Notes under the pieces: model-generated
The model's database searches: none
The model's input: only the letters and a program-made list of their open reading frames with translations
Told to the model about the DNA's origin: nothing
Assembly (NCBI GenBank): GCA_942490535.1
Contig: CALNXQ010000002.1
Location: forward strand, 558,001-622,000
DNA length: 64,000 bases
From: JAEINY01 sp942490535
GTDB lineage: Bacteria > Bacteroidota > Bacteroidia > Bacteroidales > Marinilabiliaceae
Direction: 5' to 3'
Made by a program: the position numbers and the translations under genes
In this document: positions 10,801 through 20,186 of the stretch, piece by piece
Numbering within the stretch: position 1 is the stretch's first letter
Layout: each line of letters begins with the position of its first letter

Positions 10801-11100
10801 ATTGATGAGCTAAATGTCAATCAGCAGCGCTTGCATTCCTGGGCCATTGAAGACGGTTCCTTTTTGCGCATCAGCAATGTATCACTGGGATACAATGTAC
10901 CAAAAAAATGGTTACGCAAAGTAAAAATGGCCAAATGCCGCATTTATGCCACTGCCAATAACCTGTATACCTTCACTAACTATTCCGGTTTTGACCCTGA
11001 AGTGAACATTAAAAACAGTACTGGCTTAACGCCTGGATTAGATTACGGCGCCTATCCCCGCAATACATCCTATGTATTTGGTATGAATCTTAGTTTCTAA
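7873..11100 (+). CDS. SusC/RagA-family TonB-dependent outer membrane transporter
   Basis: The start at 7873 (MKIIYRKIFFLLTAFF) gives a standard signal peptide ending near LLLHAQ; an upstream in-frame ATG at 7810 would add 21 residues that hide it. The 1075-residue product has a CarboxypepD_reg-like domain (about 27-100, VSGTITDEYGEKIPGVNVYI), then a plug domain with GYGTMKKKDLTGAI, IRVRGGGSI and PLYIIDGFP, and a 22-strand barrel ending in aromatic Phe (YVFGMNLSF). It imports oligosaccharides released at the cell surface, energised by TonB. The SusD partner follows with the stop and start overlapping (TAATG), so the two are translationally coupled. Confidence 0.97.
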   Translation: MKIIYRKIFFLLTAFFWCLLLHAQEHKVSGTITDEYGEKIPGVNVYIQGTTNGSISNIDGQYTIGVNAPSAAVIVFSFIGFDTQEVAVNNRSQIDVILKTEFTQLDEVVAIGYGTMKKKDLTGAITSIDVVDMEKMPVSNVAQAMAGRAAGVQITTSEGEPGAGISIRVRGGGSITQNNEPLYIIDGFPSEDGLSTLDPSDIESIDILKDASSTAIYGARGANGVVVITTKGGSVKKTTVNFDAYYGVKQLSKKLGVLSTLEFVELDYERETRGEPFNSDGEMTDTYRNFSNNYGLWEDRHELYQNRPGIDWQDEAFGGNAYIQNYKVSVNGGTNSARYNLSYSHFDDEGLMVASGFNRDNAKLKLDLTPNEKVDIVANINYTKQEKFGNGTSSGGSYFNRMSHIIQYRPTIGIKGVDQDLIDQDEDPILQDESGNVMQNPITSAYAEHRSSGRKTLAMNASLQYKITPHLSAKVFGGFRDENYRTESFDGSRSITAKRTSIQGWLRNDDINSFSNTNLLLYKNTFGKHKIDLTAGNEQVYKEGKWFRAGASGFPNDDIGLADLSLGAVPDVPQSYEYDDTLISFFGRAFYNFNERYLVSVTYRADGSSKFGDDNKWGYFPATSFAWRASEESFIKDLNVFSNLKMRLSYGKAGNNRIGMYNSLSTLSSVSYPLNGTANTGVKPDRLPNPDLKWETTTTTNLGIEMGFLNQRIQLTGEFYKNLTTDLLLNATTPYSSGHSSMVMNIGETQNHGMEFILSTLNVKTKNFTWSTDFNISFNKNKINSLVDDQESFLVSSGWTSSIDGDYIVKVGDPVGQMYGWETDGLYQVDDFNYDAASGTYTLKEGIAQDPNNPARPGGWKFKDTAGAFDEKGNPVADGVINPEDRKVIGNANPIHFGGLTNTFSYKQFDMSIFLNWSWGNDIYNASKLYYTLGDRDNKNGLDQLNDRWSTIDANGLAVTDPQQLAEMNKGKSVARIDELNVNQQRLHSWAIEDGSFLRISNVSLGYNVPKKWLRKVKMAKCRIYATANNLYTFTNYSGFDPEVNIKNSTGLTPGLDYGAYPRNTSYVFGMNLSF

Positions 11101-12749
11101 TGGAAATGAAAAATAACATGCATAAAATTAAGTCTTTCTATACATCTATCCTGCTCATCGCCATTATTGGTGTGGCAGGCTCTTCCTGCGATGATCTGCT
11201 CCGGGAAGAACCACGCTCTTTTTATTCGAGTAATAACTTCTTTCAAACCGTTGAACAAGCCAACATGGCCGTTATGGGGGTCTATGATTTACTGGGCACC
11301 ACCAAGTTATACGGACAAGTGGTGTCGACCATTTTCCCAACGGATACTGACTTAGCGCAAATAAAAGGAACCGGTGACGATGGCAGTAAACGTTCCATTG
11401 GTCACTACACTTCTCATCCATCCATTTCCATGTTCAGAGATGCCTGGAGTTATTATTACAGTGCCATTGAACGGGCTAACTACGCCATCGATAACATGTC
11501 AAAAATGGAATTGTTAAAATCGGGATCAGATGAAGAAAAAGCCACCCTTTCCCAATACATTGGCGAGGTCAAATTTCTGAGAGCTTTATGCTATTTCGAT
11601 TTGGTCCGTCTGTGGGGCGATGTGCCATTCAAGATAACACCAACCTATGTGGGTGAAGAGCTAAACTTGCCACGTACTGACCGTGAGCTTATCTATGATC
11701 AGATCATTGCCGATTTAGACTACGCCAAAGCAGTACTTCCCTGGTCCTCAAAAACGGCACTCAACGAACGCGTGACCCAAGGTGCTGCCCGAGGCTATTT
11801 AGTGCGCGTACTCATGGGTCGTGCCGGTTACTCTTTGAAATTAGATGGTCAGATGACTCGTCCGGATAATTACCTGGATTATTTTAAGCGAGCTGCTTTG
11901 GAAGCAGATACCATCATTAAATCAGGAGAACATTACCTCAACGAAAGCTTTGATGAGGTCTTCCGTAACTATGCTGAAGGCAAATTAGAGCCCGCAGAAA
12001 GCATGTTTGAAATAGCCTTTGCCCCCATGGGAGCCGATGCTGAAAATGGAGGATATATCTCGACCTACATCGGGCCACTCACTCATCCATCCAGCAGTTA
12101 TGGCCGCGCCAACGCCTTCATCAATGCCATGTGGCCGTTTTATGACAGCTATGCATTGGATGATGCCCGAAAAGCCATTGCTGTTGCGCCCTATGAAATA
12201 AAGGCCGATGATTCCAAAGTGGACTATACCAAAAACCCTAAAAACTATCAAAAGATATTCCCTGGCAAATGGCGCCGTGAATGGAACAGCAGCGATCCGC
12301 TCTACACCAATGAAACAGATGTAAACTGGGTGCTGTTGCGTTATTCGGATATCCTGTTAATGTATGCCGAGGCCATTAACGAGACCCGAAACGACCTACC
12401 CGGAACATTGATCCTGGAAGATGCCTTTGAAGCCGTTCGTCTGGTACGTGAGCGTGCTGATCAGGATGGTTGGGAAGAAACTCTGACCCAGGATGAATTC
12501 AGAAACAGCATGGTGCAGGAACGCGCCTGGGAGCTCTGCTACGAGGGATGGCGCAAATGGGATCTCATCCGCTGGAACAAATTGGGCGAAAAAATTCAGG
12601 AAGCCGGAAAGGCCGCCAAAGCTATTCGAGAGGCTTACCCCTACCCGGCCATGGATAATTTCCAAAGCGGCAAGCACGAGCTTTATCCGATTCCACAACG
12701 CGATATGGATGTGAATACAGCACTTGTACAACAAAATCCGGGCTATTAA
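11100..12749 (+). CDS. SusD/RagB-family outer membrane glycan-binding lipoprotein
   Basis: This 549-residue protein has a lipoprotein signal (IIGVAGSSC, lipid Cys30), then the alpha-helical SusD fold with N-terminal SusD-like motifs (FFQTVEQANMAVMGVYDLL, EVKFLRALCYFDLVRLWGDVP) and the RagB C-terminal region (YSDILLMYAEAINET, ERAWELCYEGWRKWDLIRWN). It forms the lid of the SusC transporter and captures oligosaccharides. The start at 11100 overlaps the SusC stop. Later in-frame ATGs at 11106 and 11118 are possible starts and leave the signal peptide intact. Confidence 0.97.
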   Translation: MEMKNNMHKIKSFYTSILLIAIIGVAGSSCDDLLREEPRSFYSSNNFFQTVEQANMAVMGVYDLLGTTKLYGQVVSTIFPTDTDLAQIKGTGDDGSKRSIGHYTSHPSISMFRDAWSYYYSAIERANYAIDNMSKMELLKSGSDEEKATLSQYIGEVKFLRALCYFDLVRLWGDVPFKITPTYVGEELNLPRTDRELIYDQIIADLDYAKAVLPWSSKTALNERVTQGAARGYLVRVLMGRAGYSLKLDGQMTRPDNYLDYFKRAALEADTIIKSGEHYLNESFDEVFRNYAEGKLEPAESMFEIAFAPMGADAENGGYISTYIGPLTHPSSSYGRANAFINAMWPFYDSYALDDARKAIAVAPYEIKADDSKVDYTKNPKNYQKIFPGKWRREWNSSDPLYTNETDVNWVLLRYSDILLMYAEAINETRNDLPGTLILEDAFEAVRLVRERADQDGWEETLTQDEFRNSMVQERAWELCYEGWRKWDLIRWNKLGEKIQEAGKAAKAIREAYPYPAMDNFQSGKHELYPIPQRDMDVNTALVQQNPGY

Positions 12750-12779
12750 TGCAAACCTGGAAACAACATGAATAAGATT

Positions 12780-12810
12780 AAAGGAGGAGACCGAATCGGT
12801 CCCCTCCTTT
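12780..12810 (+). terminator. hairpin after susD
   Basis: Arms AAAGGAGGAGACCGA and TCGGTCCCCTCCTTT pair with one mismatch and almost no loop, 30 bp after the SusD stop. A long T-run is missing, so it may only partly terminate or may protect the 3' end. Confidence 0.65.
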
Positions 12811-12878
12811 ATGCTTTTATAATTGCTTACCTGAGAATAATTAGATAGTTTAGAACAGTTTTATAACAAACAGGTTGA

Positions 12879-15800
12879 ATGATGCGGAGTGATTGGTCAA
12901 TAGGTCTGATAGTATTCTTTTTAAGTGTAACCACAGCCATCAGTGCGGCTACGCACAACAGAGAAATCCTTTTTAAAAACATCTCCAACAGGGATGGCTT
13001 GTCACACAGTACCGTGTTTACCACCATTCAGGATTCAACCGGTTATATGTGGTTCGGTACCCAGGATGGCTTAAACCGCTACGATGGGTATGAATTTAAA
13101 TCCTTCAGACCCGATCCTGAAAACCCAAACACACTATCATCCAATTACATTCGTTCCCTATTTGTCGATTCCAAAGGCATTCTGTGGATCGGTGGCGATA
13201 AAGGCATCACCAAATACACCCATCTCACCAATCGTTTTGAAAACTATCACCTGTTTGCCCTAAAACCGGGCCGGTATGTCACAGCCATCACCGAGACCAA
13301 TAACGGCCAATTATGGGCCAGCTCACGCAATGGTAAGTTATTCCGCTATAACACCCAGGAAAACCAATTTCAGGAAATCAAAAACATCACCAACGGTGAA
13401 TACCTGGATCTGATCGGTGCCTTGCACCCGGTGGAGGATGGTTTATTAATCGGCACCGAAGAAGGCCTGTTTCATCTGGAAGTTGAGTCGCTGCAACTAC
13501 GAAAAATCCATTTATCCGCTCAAAAAACACCGATTCAACAAATTATTTCAGATCCTGACGGTACTTACTGGCTGGCCTCTGATGGAGCCGGAGTCATCCA
13601 TCTGGATTCACTTTTTAAACCAATACAGCAGTTTAAGCATGAAGTATTCAACACCAACAGCCTGTGCAACGATAATGTGCGTTCGCTGTGTTTTGATGAT
13701 CAGGGCAAGCTGTGGATCGGTACCTTTATTGGCTTGAGTATCCTGGATCTGAAAACTACTACTTATACTAATTATTACGAAGAATTTGCCCGCCCCTATG
13801 CCCTCACGCAAAACTCAGTCCGTTCCATTTTTAAAGATAACCGGGGCGGAATGTGGTTAGGTACGTTTTTTGGGGGCATCGACTATTACCATCCCGACAA
13901 TATTAATTTTGATATCCTCAATCAAAATGGTGGCCACCTCTCGCTGAGTGATAATGTGGTCAGTGCCATCAAAGAAGATGATAAGGGAAACTTCTGGATC
14001 TTAACCAATGATAACGGGCTGAATTACTGGGACCGGCAGCATCAAAAAATCACCGTCATCAGTCACGATGAAAAAGATAAAAACTCCATCAGCTCCAACA
14101 ACTTAAAAGCCATTGCCCAAAGTAACACCGGCAAACTCTTAATCGGCACCCACAACTCCGGCTTGAATTATTACGATCCCCAAACAGGTAAAAACATAAC
14201 TTTTAAAAGCCAGGCCTCCCCCGGCTCTCTCTCGGATAACAACATCTATGCCTTACTAAAAGACAGTAAAAACCGCATTTGGGTGGGCACGTGGAAAGGG
14301 CTGAATCAGTTCAATGAAACCTCCCAATCCTTTTCACCCCATTACATTGACAGCAAGGGAGAACGACTCTCGTCGGATCAGATTTCATACCTGTTTGAAG
14401 ATTCCAGAAACCGGCTGTGGATTGGCACCTTTGAAGGGGTGAATATTTTTTACCCGGAGAAGAATATCTTCGAATCCTTTCGCAAAACACCTTCCAATAA
14501 CATCCAGCTCACCAGCAACGAAATCACCTGTATTTATGAAGATACCAAGGGACGCATCTGGATTGGCACCCGCGAGGGCATCAGTCTGTTTGATGAGATC
14601 GAACGTAATTTTGTGCCCCTCACCACCAAAGATGGCTTATCCAACAACTTCGTCTATGGCATTTTGGAAGATGATCAGCAAAACATGTGGATCTCCACCA
14701 ATGGGGGATTATCCAAATACAATTCGAACACCAAAACATTTCGGAATTACGGGGTGAAGGATGGCATTCAAAGCATGCAGTTCAACAACTACTCTTTCTG
14801 CAAGGCCACCAATGGTCAGCTGTTGTTTGGTGGCATCAACGGGGTCACCATTTTTGATCCCTCTAAAATCAATGAAACGCCCTTTAATGAAAAGGTAATT
14901 TTCACCGACTTCCGTTTGTTCGACCAGGTCATCTCCCCCGGGGATGAAACCGGTCTGCTCCGACAAAGCATTAACCACACCCAACACATCCGCCTGCAGC
15001 ATAATCAAAATGTATTCTCCATTGGTTTTACGGCCATTAACTTTATTGCGGCCGACAAAATCACCTACCAATTCAAGCTGGACGGGCATGACAGTGAATG
15101 GCGGATAGCCGAAAGCGGACGTACCGCCTACTACTCCAACATCCCACCGGGTTCCTATACCTTGCGGGTAAAAGCCACCAACCTCCCAAATCTGGAACAG
15201 GTACCGGAAACCACCCTCCAGATAGAGGTATTGAAACCCTGGTGGGAAAGTGCACCGGCCATCATCAGCTACCTGCTGGTATTCATCGTGATTCTTTGGG
15301 TGTCGTACCGATTACTGAAGGAACGTATCCAGACTCAAAACCAGTTGCGCCTGGAGCGGCTCGAAAAACACAAGATCACCGAAGTGAATCAGATGAAACT
15401 GCAGTTTTTCACCAATATTTCCCATGAGTTCCGCACGCCGCTGACCCTTATCATCAGTCCCCTTCAAAAAATCATTGAACGCAAGGGCGCCGATGAATGG
15501 CTCAATAAACAGCACGATACCATTTATAAAAATGCGCGCCGACTGATGAACCTGATTGATCAGCTCATGGATTTCCGGAAATCGGAATTGGGACAACTAA
15601 AACTCAATGCAGCACCATGTGAGATGGTGAGTTTTATCAACGAGATCTACCTCTCGTTTGCTTTGGCCGCTTCGCAAAACAACATCATCTACACCTTTGA
15701 TTCCAAAGAAGAAAAAATCGATTGTTATTTTGACCGCAGCTTCCTGGAGAAAATCACCTTTAACCTGCTCTCTAACGCCTTTAAATTTACCCCAGCCGGC

Positions 15801-16952
15801 GGCACCATAGGTATTCAGCTGTACATCGAAGACAAATGGATCCGTTTGGAAGTTAAAGATACCGGAAAAGGGATCCCGCCCGAAAAAATATCCCTCATCT
15901 TCGAGCGTTTCTACCGCATTGATGAGAATAATTCCAAACCCGGCTCCGGCATAGGGCTGGCCCTTACCAAGCGCCTGGTGGAACAGCACCATGGCAACAT
16001 TGAAGCCATTGGTGAAGTGGGAAAAGGCTCAGTTTTCACGGTACGCATTCCTTTAAATCCGGAAATCTACCAGGATCATGAAATAACAAGCGATCAGGAG
16101 ATAAAAAATGAATCCATACCGGCTCCACTCATTGACGTTGATTCCATTGAAATGCCCAAGGAAAAAGAGACCGGAAAAGAAAAAACAGATACCATTCTGC
16201 TGGTGGAAGACAATGTGGAGATCATTCGCTATATCTCCGAAAACCTGGAAGACAAGTACCGTGTTCTTTCCGCCGCCAACGGCAAAGATGCGCTGGATTG
16301 CATCCTGAAAGAAGAACCAACGCTAGTCGTCTCTGATGTGATGATGCCAGTGATGGATGGCCTGAGTTTTTGCAAAACCGTGAAGCAAAACGTTAAAACC
16401 TGTCATATCCCCATCATCCTGTTAACAGCCAAAACATCGGTGGATGATCAAATTGAGGGACTTCATTTGGGGGCTGACGATTACGTTGTAAAACCTTTTG
16501 AAATGAACCTCCTGGAGGCTAAAATCAAAAACATCATCAAAAACCGCCGGCGGCTCAAAGAGCTCTTCTCGAAATCCACTCACATTAATCCGGAAGCCAT
16601 TGCGTTTAATAACCTGGACAAGGAATTTCTGGAAAAAGCCGTTGTTATTGTGGAGAAATACCTGGCGGATGCCGAGTTTTCGGTGGATCAGTTTGCACAG
16701 GAGATGGGCATGAGCCGCTCCAATCTGCACTTGAAAATGAAAGCCATCACCGGTGCTTCGGCCACCGATTTCATTAAGAAAATCCGATTCAACGAAGCCT
16801 TGAAATTATTGGAAGAAAACCGCTATTCAGTGGCAGAGGTCAGCTACATGATTGGCTTTAATTCACCTTCGTATTTCTCCACCAGTTTTAAAAAACACTT
16901 TGATTATTTACCCACCGAACACATTCAAAAGATTAAAAACAGAACCGATTAG
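12879..16952 (+). CDS. hybrid two-component system sensor/regulator (PUL regulator)
   Basis: One polypeptide of 1357 residues carries a full signalling path. A signal peptide leads into a periplasmic two-domain beta-propeller of repeated GxMWFGTxxGLNRYD-type units (about 35-700), then a Y_Y_Y domain. One membrane segment lies at about 793-814 (IISYLLVFIVILWVSYRLL). The HisKA H-box is NISHEFRTPLTL (His849), followed by the N-box (NLLSNAFKFTPAGG) and G-boxes (DTGKGI, GSGIGLAL). The receiver domain has Asp1153 (SDVMMPVMDG) and Lys in VVKPFE. An AraC-type HTH occupies about 1250-1357. These regulators bind oligosaccharide fragments in the periplasm and activate the adjacent SusCD locus. It lies 129 bp after SusD on the same strand. 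Confidence 0.97.
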   Translation: MMRSDWSIGLIVFFLSVTTAISAATHNREILFKNISNRDGLSHSTVFTTIQDSTGYMWFGTQDGLNRYDGYEFKSFRPDPENPNTLSSNYIRSLFVDSKGILWIGGDKGITKYTHLTNRFENYHLFALKPGRYVTAITETNNGQLWASSRNGKLFRYNTQENQFQEIKNITNGEYLDLIGALHPVEDGLLIGTEEGLFHLEVESLQLRKIHLSAQKTPIQQIISDPDGTYWLASDGAGVIHLDSLFKPIQQFKHEVFNTNSLCNDNVRSLCFDDQGKLWIGTFIGLSILDLKTTTYTNYYEEFARPYALTQNSVRSIFKDNRGGMWLGTFFGGIDYYHPDNINFDILNQNGGHLSLSDNVVSAIKEDDKGNFWILTNDNGLNYWDRQHQKITVISHDEKDKNSISSNNLKAIAQSNTGKLLIGTHNSGLNYYDPQTGKNITFKSQASPGSLSDNNIYALLKDSKNRIWVGTWKGLNQFNETSQSFSPHYIDSKGERLSSDQISYLFEDSRNRLWIGTFEGVNIFYPEKNIFESFRKTPSNNIQLTSNEITCIYEDTKGRIWIGTREGISLFDEIERNFVPLTTKDGLSNNFVYGILEDDQQNMWISTNGGLSKYNSNTKTFRNYGVKDGIQSMQFNNYSFCKATNGQLLFGGINGVTIFDPSKINETPFNEKVIFTDFRLFDQVISPGDETGLLRQSINHTQHIRLQHNQNVFSIGFTAINFIAADKITYQFKLDGHDSEWRIAESGRTAYYSNIPPGSYTLRVKATNLPNLEQVPETTLQIEVLKPWWESAPAIISYLLVFIVILWVSYRLLKERIQTQNQLRLERLEKHKITEVNQMKLQFFTNISHEFRTPLTLIISPLQKIIERKGADEWLNKQHDTIYKNARRLMNLIDQLMDFRKSELGQLKLNAAPCEMVSFINEIYLSFALAASQNNIIYTFDSKEEKIDCYFDRSFLEKITFNLLSNAFKFTPAGGTIGIQLYIEDKWIRLEVKDTGKGIPPEKISLIFERFYRIDENNSKPGSGIGLALTKRLVEQHHGNIEAIGEVGKGSVFTVRIPLNPEIYQDHEITSDQEIKNESIPAPLIDVDSIEMPKEKETGKEKTDTILLVEDNVEIIRYISENLEDKYRVLSAANGKDALDCILKEEPTLVVSDVMMPVMDGLSFCKTVKQNVKTCHIPIILLTAKTSVDDQIEGLHLGADDYVVKPFEMNLLEAKIKNIIKNRRRLKELFSKSTHINPEAIAFNNLDKEFLEKAVVIVEKYLADAEFSVDQFAQEMGMSRSNLHLKMKAITGASATDFIKKIRFNEALKLLEENRYSVAEVSYMIGFNSPSYFSTSFKKHFDYLPTEHIQKIKNRTD

Positions 16953-17234
16953 CTCTGGTATAATCGCCTTACATCCATCATTAACCACTCTGCCTGCGGC
17001 ACCTCCTCCCAAATATTAATCCGGGAGGAGTACCCCGAAGGAGCCGTAAGGAGGCGGTTATTCGTGCAGGCTCTGTAATCATGGGACGTGAGCTTTTCAA
17101 TGCCGTTGCGTATTGGGTTGGCATGATGCCAAATCCTCGGGAGAAATGAAAATCAAAGAAGCTAACTGGATAGGGTGATAGCTACCAACCTCTCCTGTGG
17201 TGATTCATTAAACCAAACGGGAAGTTGCTTCTAT

Positions 17235-17311
17235 AACCGGGGTCAAATACAAATTTGACCGGGGTCATTTTTTATTTTAACCCCGGTAAAAATCAATATT
17301 AACCCCGGTCA
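17235..17311. repeat. cluster of four AACCGGGGT/ACCCCGGTT motifs
   Basis: Two copies point one way (17235-17248 and 17257-17267) and two the other (17277-17290 and 17299-17315). The first pair encloses a perfect hairpin GGTCAAAT-ACAA-ATTTGACC. The second pair is a direct repeat TTAACCCCGGT. The same core forms the perfect terminator hairpin at 44981-45013. Confidence 0.65.
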
Positions 17312-17572
17312 AAAAACAGATTTCTAATTGGACTCCTTTCCACGCCTGCCGTGGCAAAGGATTAACCCGAGGCTGTATAGGTCTGGAATGTGACGAACAC
17401 TATAGATCATGCACTCTGATCAACAAAAAACCGATCCACCCTTCCGTTCTAATCATTGACCGACTTCATGTAAACCAATGTATTCATCCTTCTTTTCAAC
17501 ATTTCTGATAGCATTTTCAACCAATTTAAAAGAAGATACACGGCATTGAATCACCCTCTACAAGCGGCTCCC

Positions 17573-17580
17573 TACTTTTG
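17573..17580 (+). promoter_or_regulatory. candidate -7 box TACTTTTG for ROK kinase-sulfatase unit
   Basis: TACTTTTG matches the Bacteroidota consensus TAnnTTTG and lies 72 bp before the kinase start. The nearest upstream TTG (17546-17548) is 24 bp away, slightly more than the usual 19-21. Confidence 0.45.
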
Positions 17581-17652
17581 TTCTGTGATAGAGAAGAAGG
17601 ATGAACTAGGTCACGCTCTTCTCCACATTTTGATCATTAAAAAATATTTGAA

Positions 17653-18615
17653 ATGCAATACGCGATTGGAATTGACTTGGGGGGCACGAATATAAAATAT
17701 GCCCTGGTTGCCGAAGATGCTCACATCATACATGAAGCCAAAGTACCCACACAGGCCGATCAAGGCCGTGAGGTAGTCATCAAAAACATTGAGAACTGCT
17801 GTCAGAACCTGCTTGATTATGCCCGCGAGCACCACTTTAAGGTGGCAGGCATCGGCATCGGTACACCTGGCATTATTGATAATGGCCTGGTGTTGGGAGG
17901 TGCTGAAAACTTACCCGAGTGGGAAAGCCTGCCTTTGGGGGGCATCCTCAGCCGGCGCTTAAACCAACCTGTTTTTGTGGATAACGACGCCAATATGATG
18001 GGCCTTGGTGAGGTGCGCTCAGGGCATGCCCAGGCCATCAGTGATGCCATTTTCATTACCGTAGGAACCGGTATTGGTGGTGCCATGGTATTGAATGGCA
18101 AATTATATGGCGGACACCGTAACCGGGGCGCTGAGTTGGGTCACATCATCGTCACCCAAAACGGCAAACCCTGCGGCTGTGGCGCTACCGGCTGTCTGGA
18201 GGCTCATGCCTCCATCCCTGCACTCATTGAAGACTATCAACAGTTGCTTCAGGAAGCCGGAAAATCGATACCTGCCGAAGTGAATGGTGAAGTGATCGTT
18301 CAAGGCTATCAAGCCAAGCAACCAGAAGCCATACAAGCTCTGAATCAACATTTCGATTACCTGGCTACCGGCATCACTGGGTTCATCAATATTTTCAGCC
18401 CTCAAAAGGTTATCATTGGCGGTGGCATCTCGGAAGCCGGCCCTTTCTATTTAAGCAACATCATTGAACGGGTGAACCAATTGGTGATGAAAGAAACCAG
18501 TGTCTTCACTCAAATTGAAACGGCACAACTGGGTAACAAAGCCGGTTTTATAGGTGCTGCAGCCCTTGTATTTGACCAGTTAGCTGTGGAAGACCAACAA
18601 CCTGCCGTCCATTAA
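17653..18615 (+). CDS. ROK-family sugar kinase (glucokinase or amino-sugar kinase)
   Basis: The 320-residue protein has the ATP-binding IGIDLGGTNIKYAL motif at its start, the catalytic Asp112 in VDNDANMMGLGE, a second phosphate loop VGTGIGGAMV, and the ROK zinc site: ELGHI (His164) plus CGCGATGCLE (Cys174, 176, 181). C-terminal PQKVIIGGGISEAG closes the ATP fold. It is a cytoplasmic hexose kinase. Next to a sulfatase and the lyase locus it could phosphorylate glucose or an N-acetylhexosamine from the imported glycan; the motifs do not choose. The sulfatase gene starts 44 bp downstream, so the two are likely cotranscribed. Confidence 0.92.
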   Translation: MQYAIGIDLGGTNIKYALVAEDAHIIHEAKVPTQADQGREVVIKNIENCCQNLLDYAREHHFKVAGIGIGTPGIIDNGLVLGGAENLPEWESLPLGGILSRRLNQPVFVDNDANMMGLGEVRSGHAQAISDAIFITVGTGIGGAMVLNGKLYGGHRNRGAELGHIIVTQNGKPCGCGATGCLEAHASIPALIEDYQQLLQEAGKSIPAEVNGEVIVQGYQAKQPEAIQALNQHFDYLATGITGFINIFSPQKVIIGGGISEAGPFYLSNIIERVNQLVMKETSVFTQIETAQLGNKAGFIGAAALVFDQLAVEDQQPAVH

Positions 18616-18659
18616 TTCTACATTCAGTCCATTATAGTAATTATTAAACCATACAATCA

Positions 18660-20186
18660 ATGATACTTCATTCCATAAAAAGAGTGATCCAAACATCCGC
18701 CTTCATCTCTTGTTCAGGCTTACTGCTGCTGGGTGGATGTACACCCGGTGAGAAGGGCCAACAGCGGCCTAACTTCATGATTTTAATGTCGGACAATCAC
18801 AGTTGGGACCACCTGGGATGTTATGGCGATCAGGTAGTGCAAACCCCCAACATTGACAAAATTGCCAAAGAAGGGATTCGCTTTACCAATGCCTTTTGCT
18901 CGGCGCCGTCGTGTACGCCGGCCCGTGCTTCCATGCTCACCGGACAAGATATCTGGCGGCTGGAAGAGGGTGCCAACCTGTGGGGAACACTTCCTTCTAA
19001 ATTTGAAGTCTATCCGGATATTCTGGAGAAAGCCGGTTACCTGGTGGGTATCCAGGGTAAAGGCTGGGGCCCCGGTGGCGTGGAAGAGAGTGGCCGCGCC
19101 CGTAATCCGGGCGGTGACCGTTACGATTCATTTGAAGAATTTTACAATGAACGGGAAAATGGACAACCTTTCTGTTACTGGTTCAGCTCGCGTGATCCGC
19201 ACCGCCCTTTCAAACGCAACGGGGGTAAAAAAGCCGGCATCGACCTGAATAAGATTGTGGTGCCACCCTACCTGCCGGATACCAAAGAGGTGCGTCAGGA
19301 CATTGCCGATTACTACGCTGAGATTCAACATTTCGATAAAGAAGTGGCCTCCTACATTTCCCTGCTGAAGGAGATGGGACAGCTGGACAATACCATTGTG
19401 ATTGTGTGTAGCGATAACGGCTGGCAGATGCCCCGCGGATTGGCTAATTTATATGACTTTGGCACGAAGATTCCAATGATCATCTCCATGCCGGAACGCT
19501 TCAAAGGCGATCGTGTGGTCGATGATTTCATCAGCCTGAACGACCTGGCGCCAACCTTCCTGGAACTGGCTAATCTGGAGATTCCTGCTTACATGAACGC
19601 GCAAAGCCTGGTGCCAATCCTTAAATCTCAAAATGAAGGCATCATTGAACCAACGCGTGATTTTATGGTCACAGCTCGTGAACGCCATGCCTATGTACGT
19701 CAGGATGGTGCGGGTTATGGTGGACGTGCTTATCGCACCAATGATTACCTCTACATCCGTAATTACGAGTCGGAGAACTGGCCCGCCGGTGATCCCCCCT
19801 TGTATGGCGATGTGGATGCCCACATGTTGCAATACCCCTGCCCTACCAAAATGGAATTGCTGGTTAATAAAGAGGATGAAAACATAAAACCACTGTTTGA
19901 TCTGGCCTTTGCCAAAAGACCGGCGGAAGAGCTGTATGATCTGAAGAAAGATCCCTTTCAAATGGTGAATGTGGCAGATGATGCCAACTATCAGGATGTA
20001 CTAGCCAGCTTGTCGGAACAGTTGACAGCACATCTGCAAAAAACAGGTGATCCCCGTGAGTTGGGCGGTGCCATGAAGTGGTTAAATGCCGACTATTTTG
20101 CCGAGCAGGATAAAACGCCAACGCCGGGACAAACGGCCATAGATAAATTAAACCTTAAAGAAGAGTACAACTATATAAATGAATAA
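18660..20186 (+). CDS. lipoprotein type I sulfatase
   Basis: The 508-residue protein has a lipobox LLLLGGC (Cys27), so it is anchored in the periplasm or outer membrane. The formylglycine motif is SCTPARASMLTG (Cys85). Metal-binding residues lie in ILMSDNHSWDHLGCYG and VIVCSDNGW. It matches heparan N-sulfatase-like/arylsulfatase A sulfatases of Bacteroidota PULs in length and organisation (LYDLKKDPFQMVNVADD near the C-terminus). The likely substrate is a sulfated amino-sugar oligosaccharide, by analogy only. It needs an FGly-generating system encoded elsewhere. It is the last gene of the first locus, with a terminator hairpin 95 bp after its stop. Confidence 0.92.
   Translation: MILHSIKRVIQTSAFISCSGLLLLGGCTPGEKGQQRPNFMILMSDNHSWDHLGCYGDQVVQTPNIDKIAKEGIRFTNAFCSAPSCTPARASMLTGQDIWRLEEGANLWGTLPSKFEVYPDILEKAGYLVGIQGKGWGPGGVEESGRARNPGGDRYDSFEEFYNERENGQPFCYWFSSRDPHRPFKRNGGKKAGIDLNKIVVPPYLPDTKEVRQDIADYYAEIQHFDKEVASYISLLKEMGQLDNTIVIVCSDNGWQMPRGLANLYDFGTKIPMIISMPERFKGDRVVDDFISLNDLAPTFLELANLEIPAYMNAQSLVPILKSQNEGIIEPTRDFMVTARERHAYVRQDGAGYGGRAYRTNDYLYIRNYESENWPAGDPPLYGDVDAHMLQYPCPTKMELLVNKEDENIKPLFDLAFAKRPAEELYDLKKDPFQMVNVADDANYQDVLASLSEQLTAHLQKTGDPRELGGAMKWLNADYFAEQDKTPTPGQTAIDKLNLKEEYNYINE

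Larger units (their letters stand above)
16953..17652. other. 700-bp intergenic region before the sugar kinase
   Basis: No gene is supported. It holds a degraded inverted repeat near 16990-17060 (CACCTCCTCCC against GGAGGAGT and AAGGAGGCGG) and the CCGGGGT repeat cluster at 17235-17311. The promoter proposed for the kinase gene lies at its right end. Confidence 0.6.
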
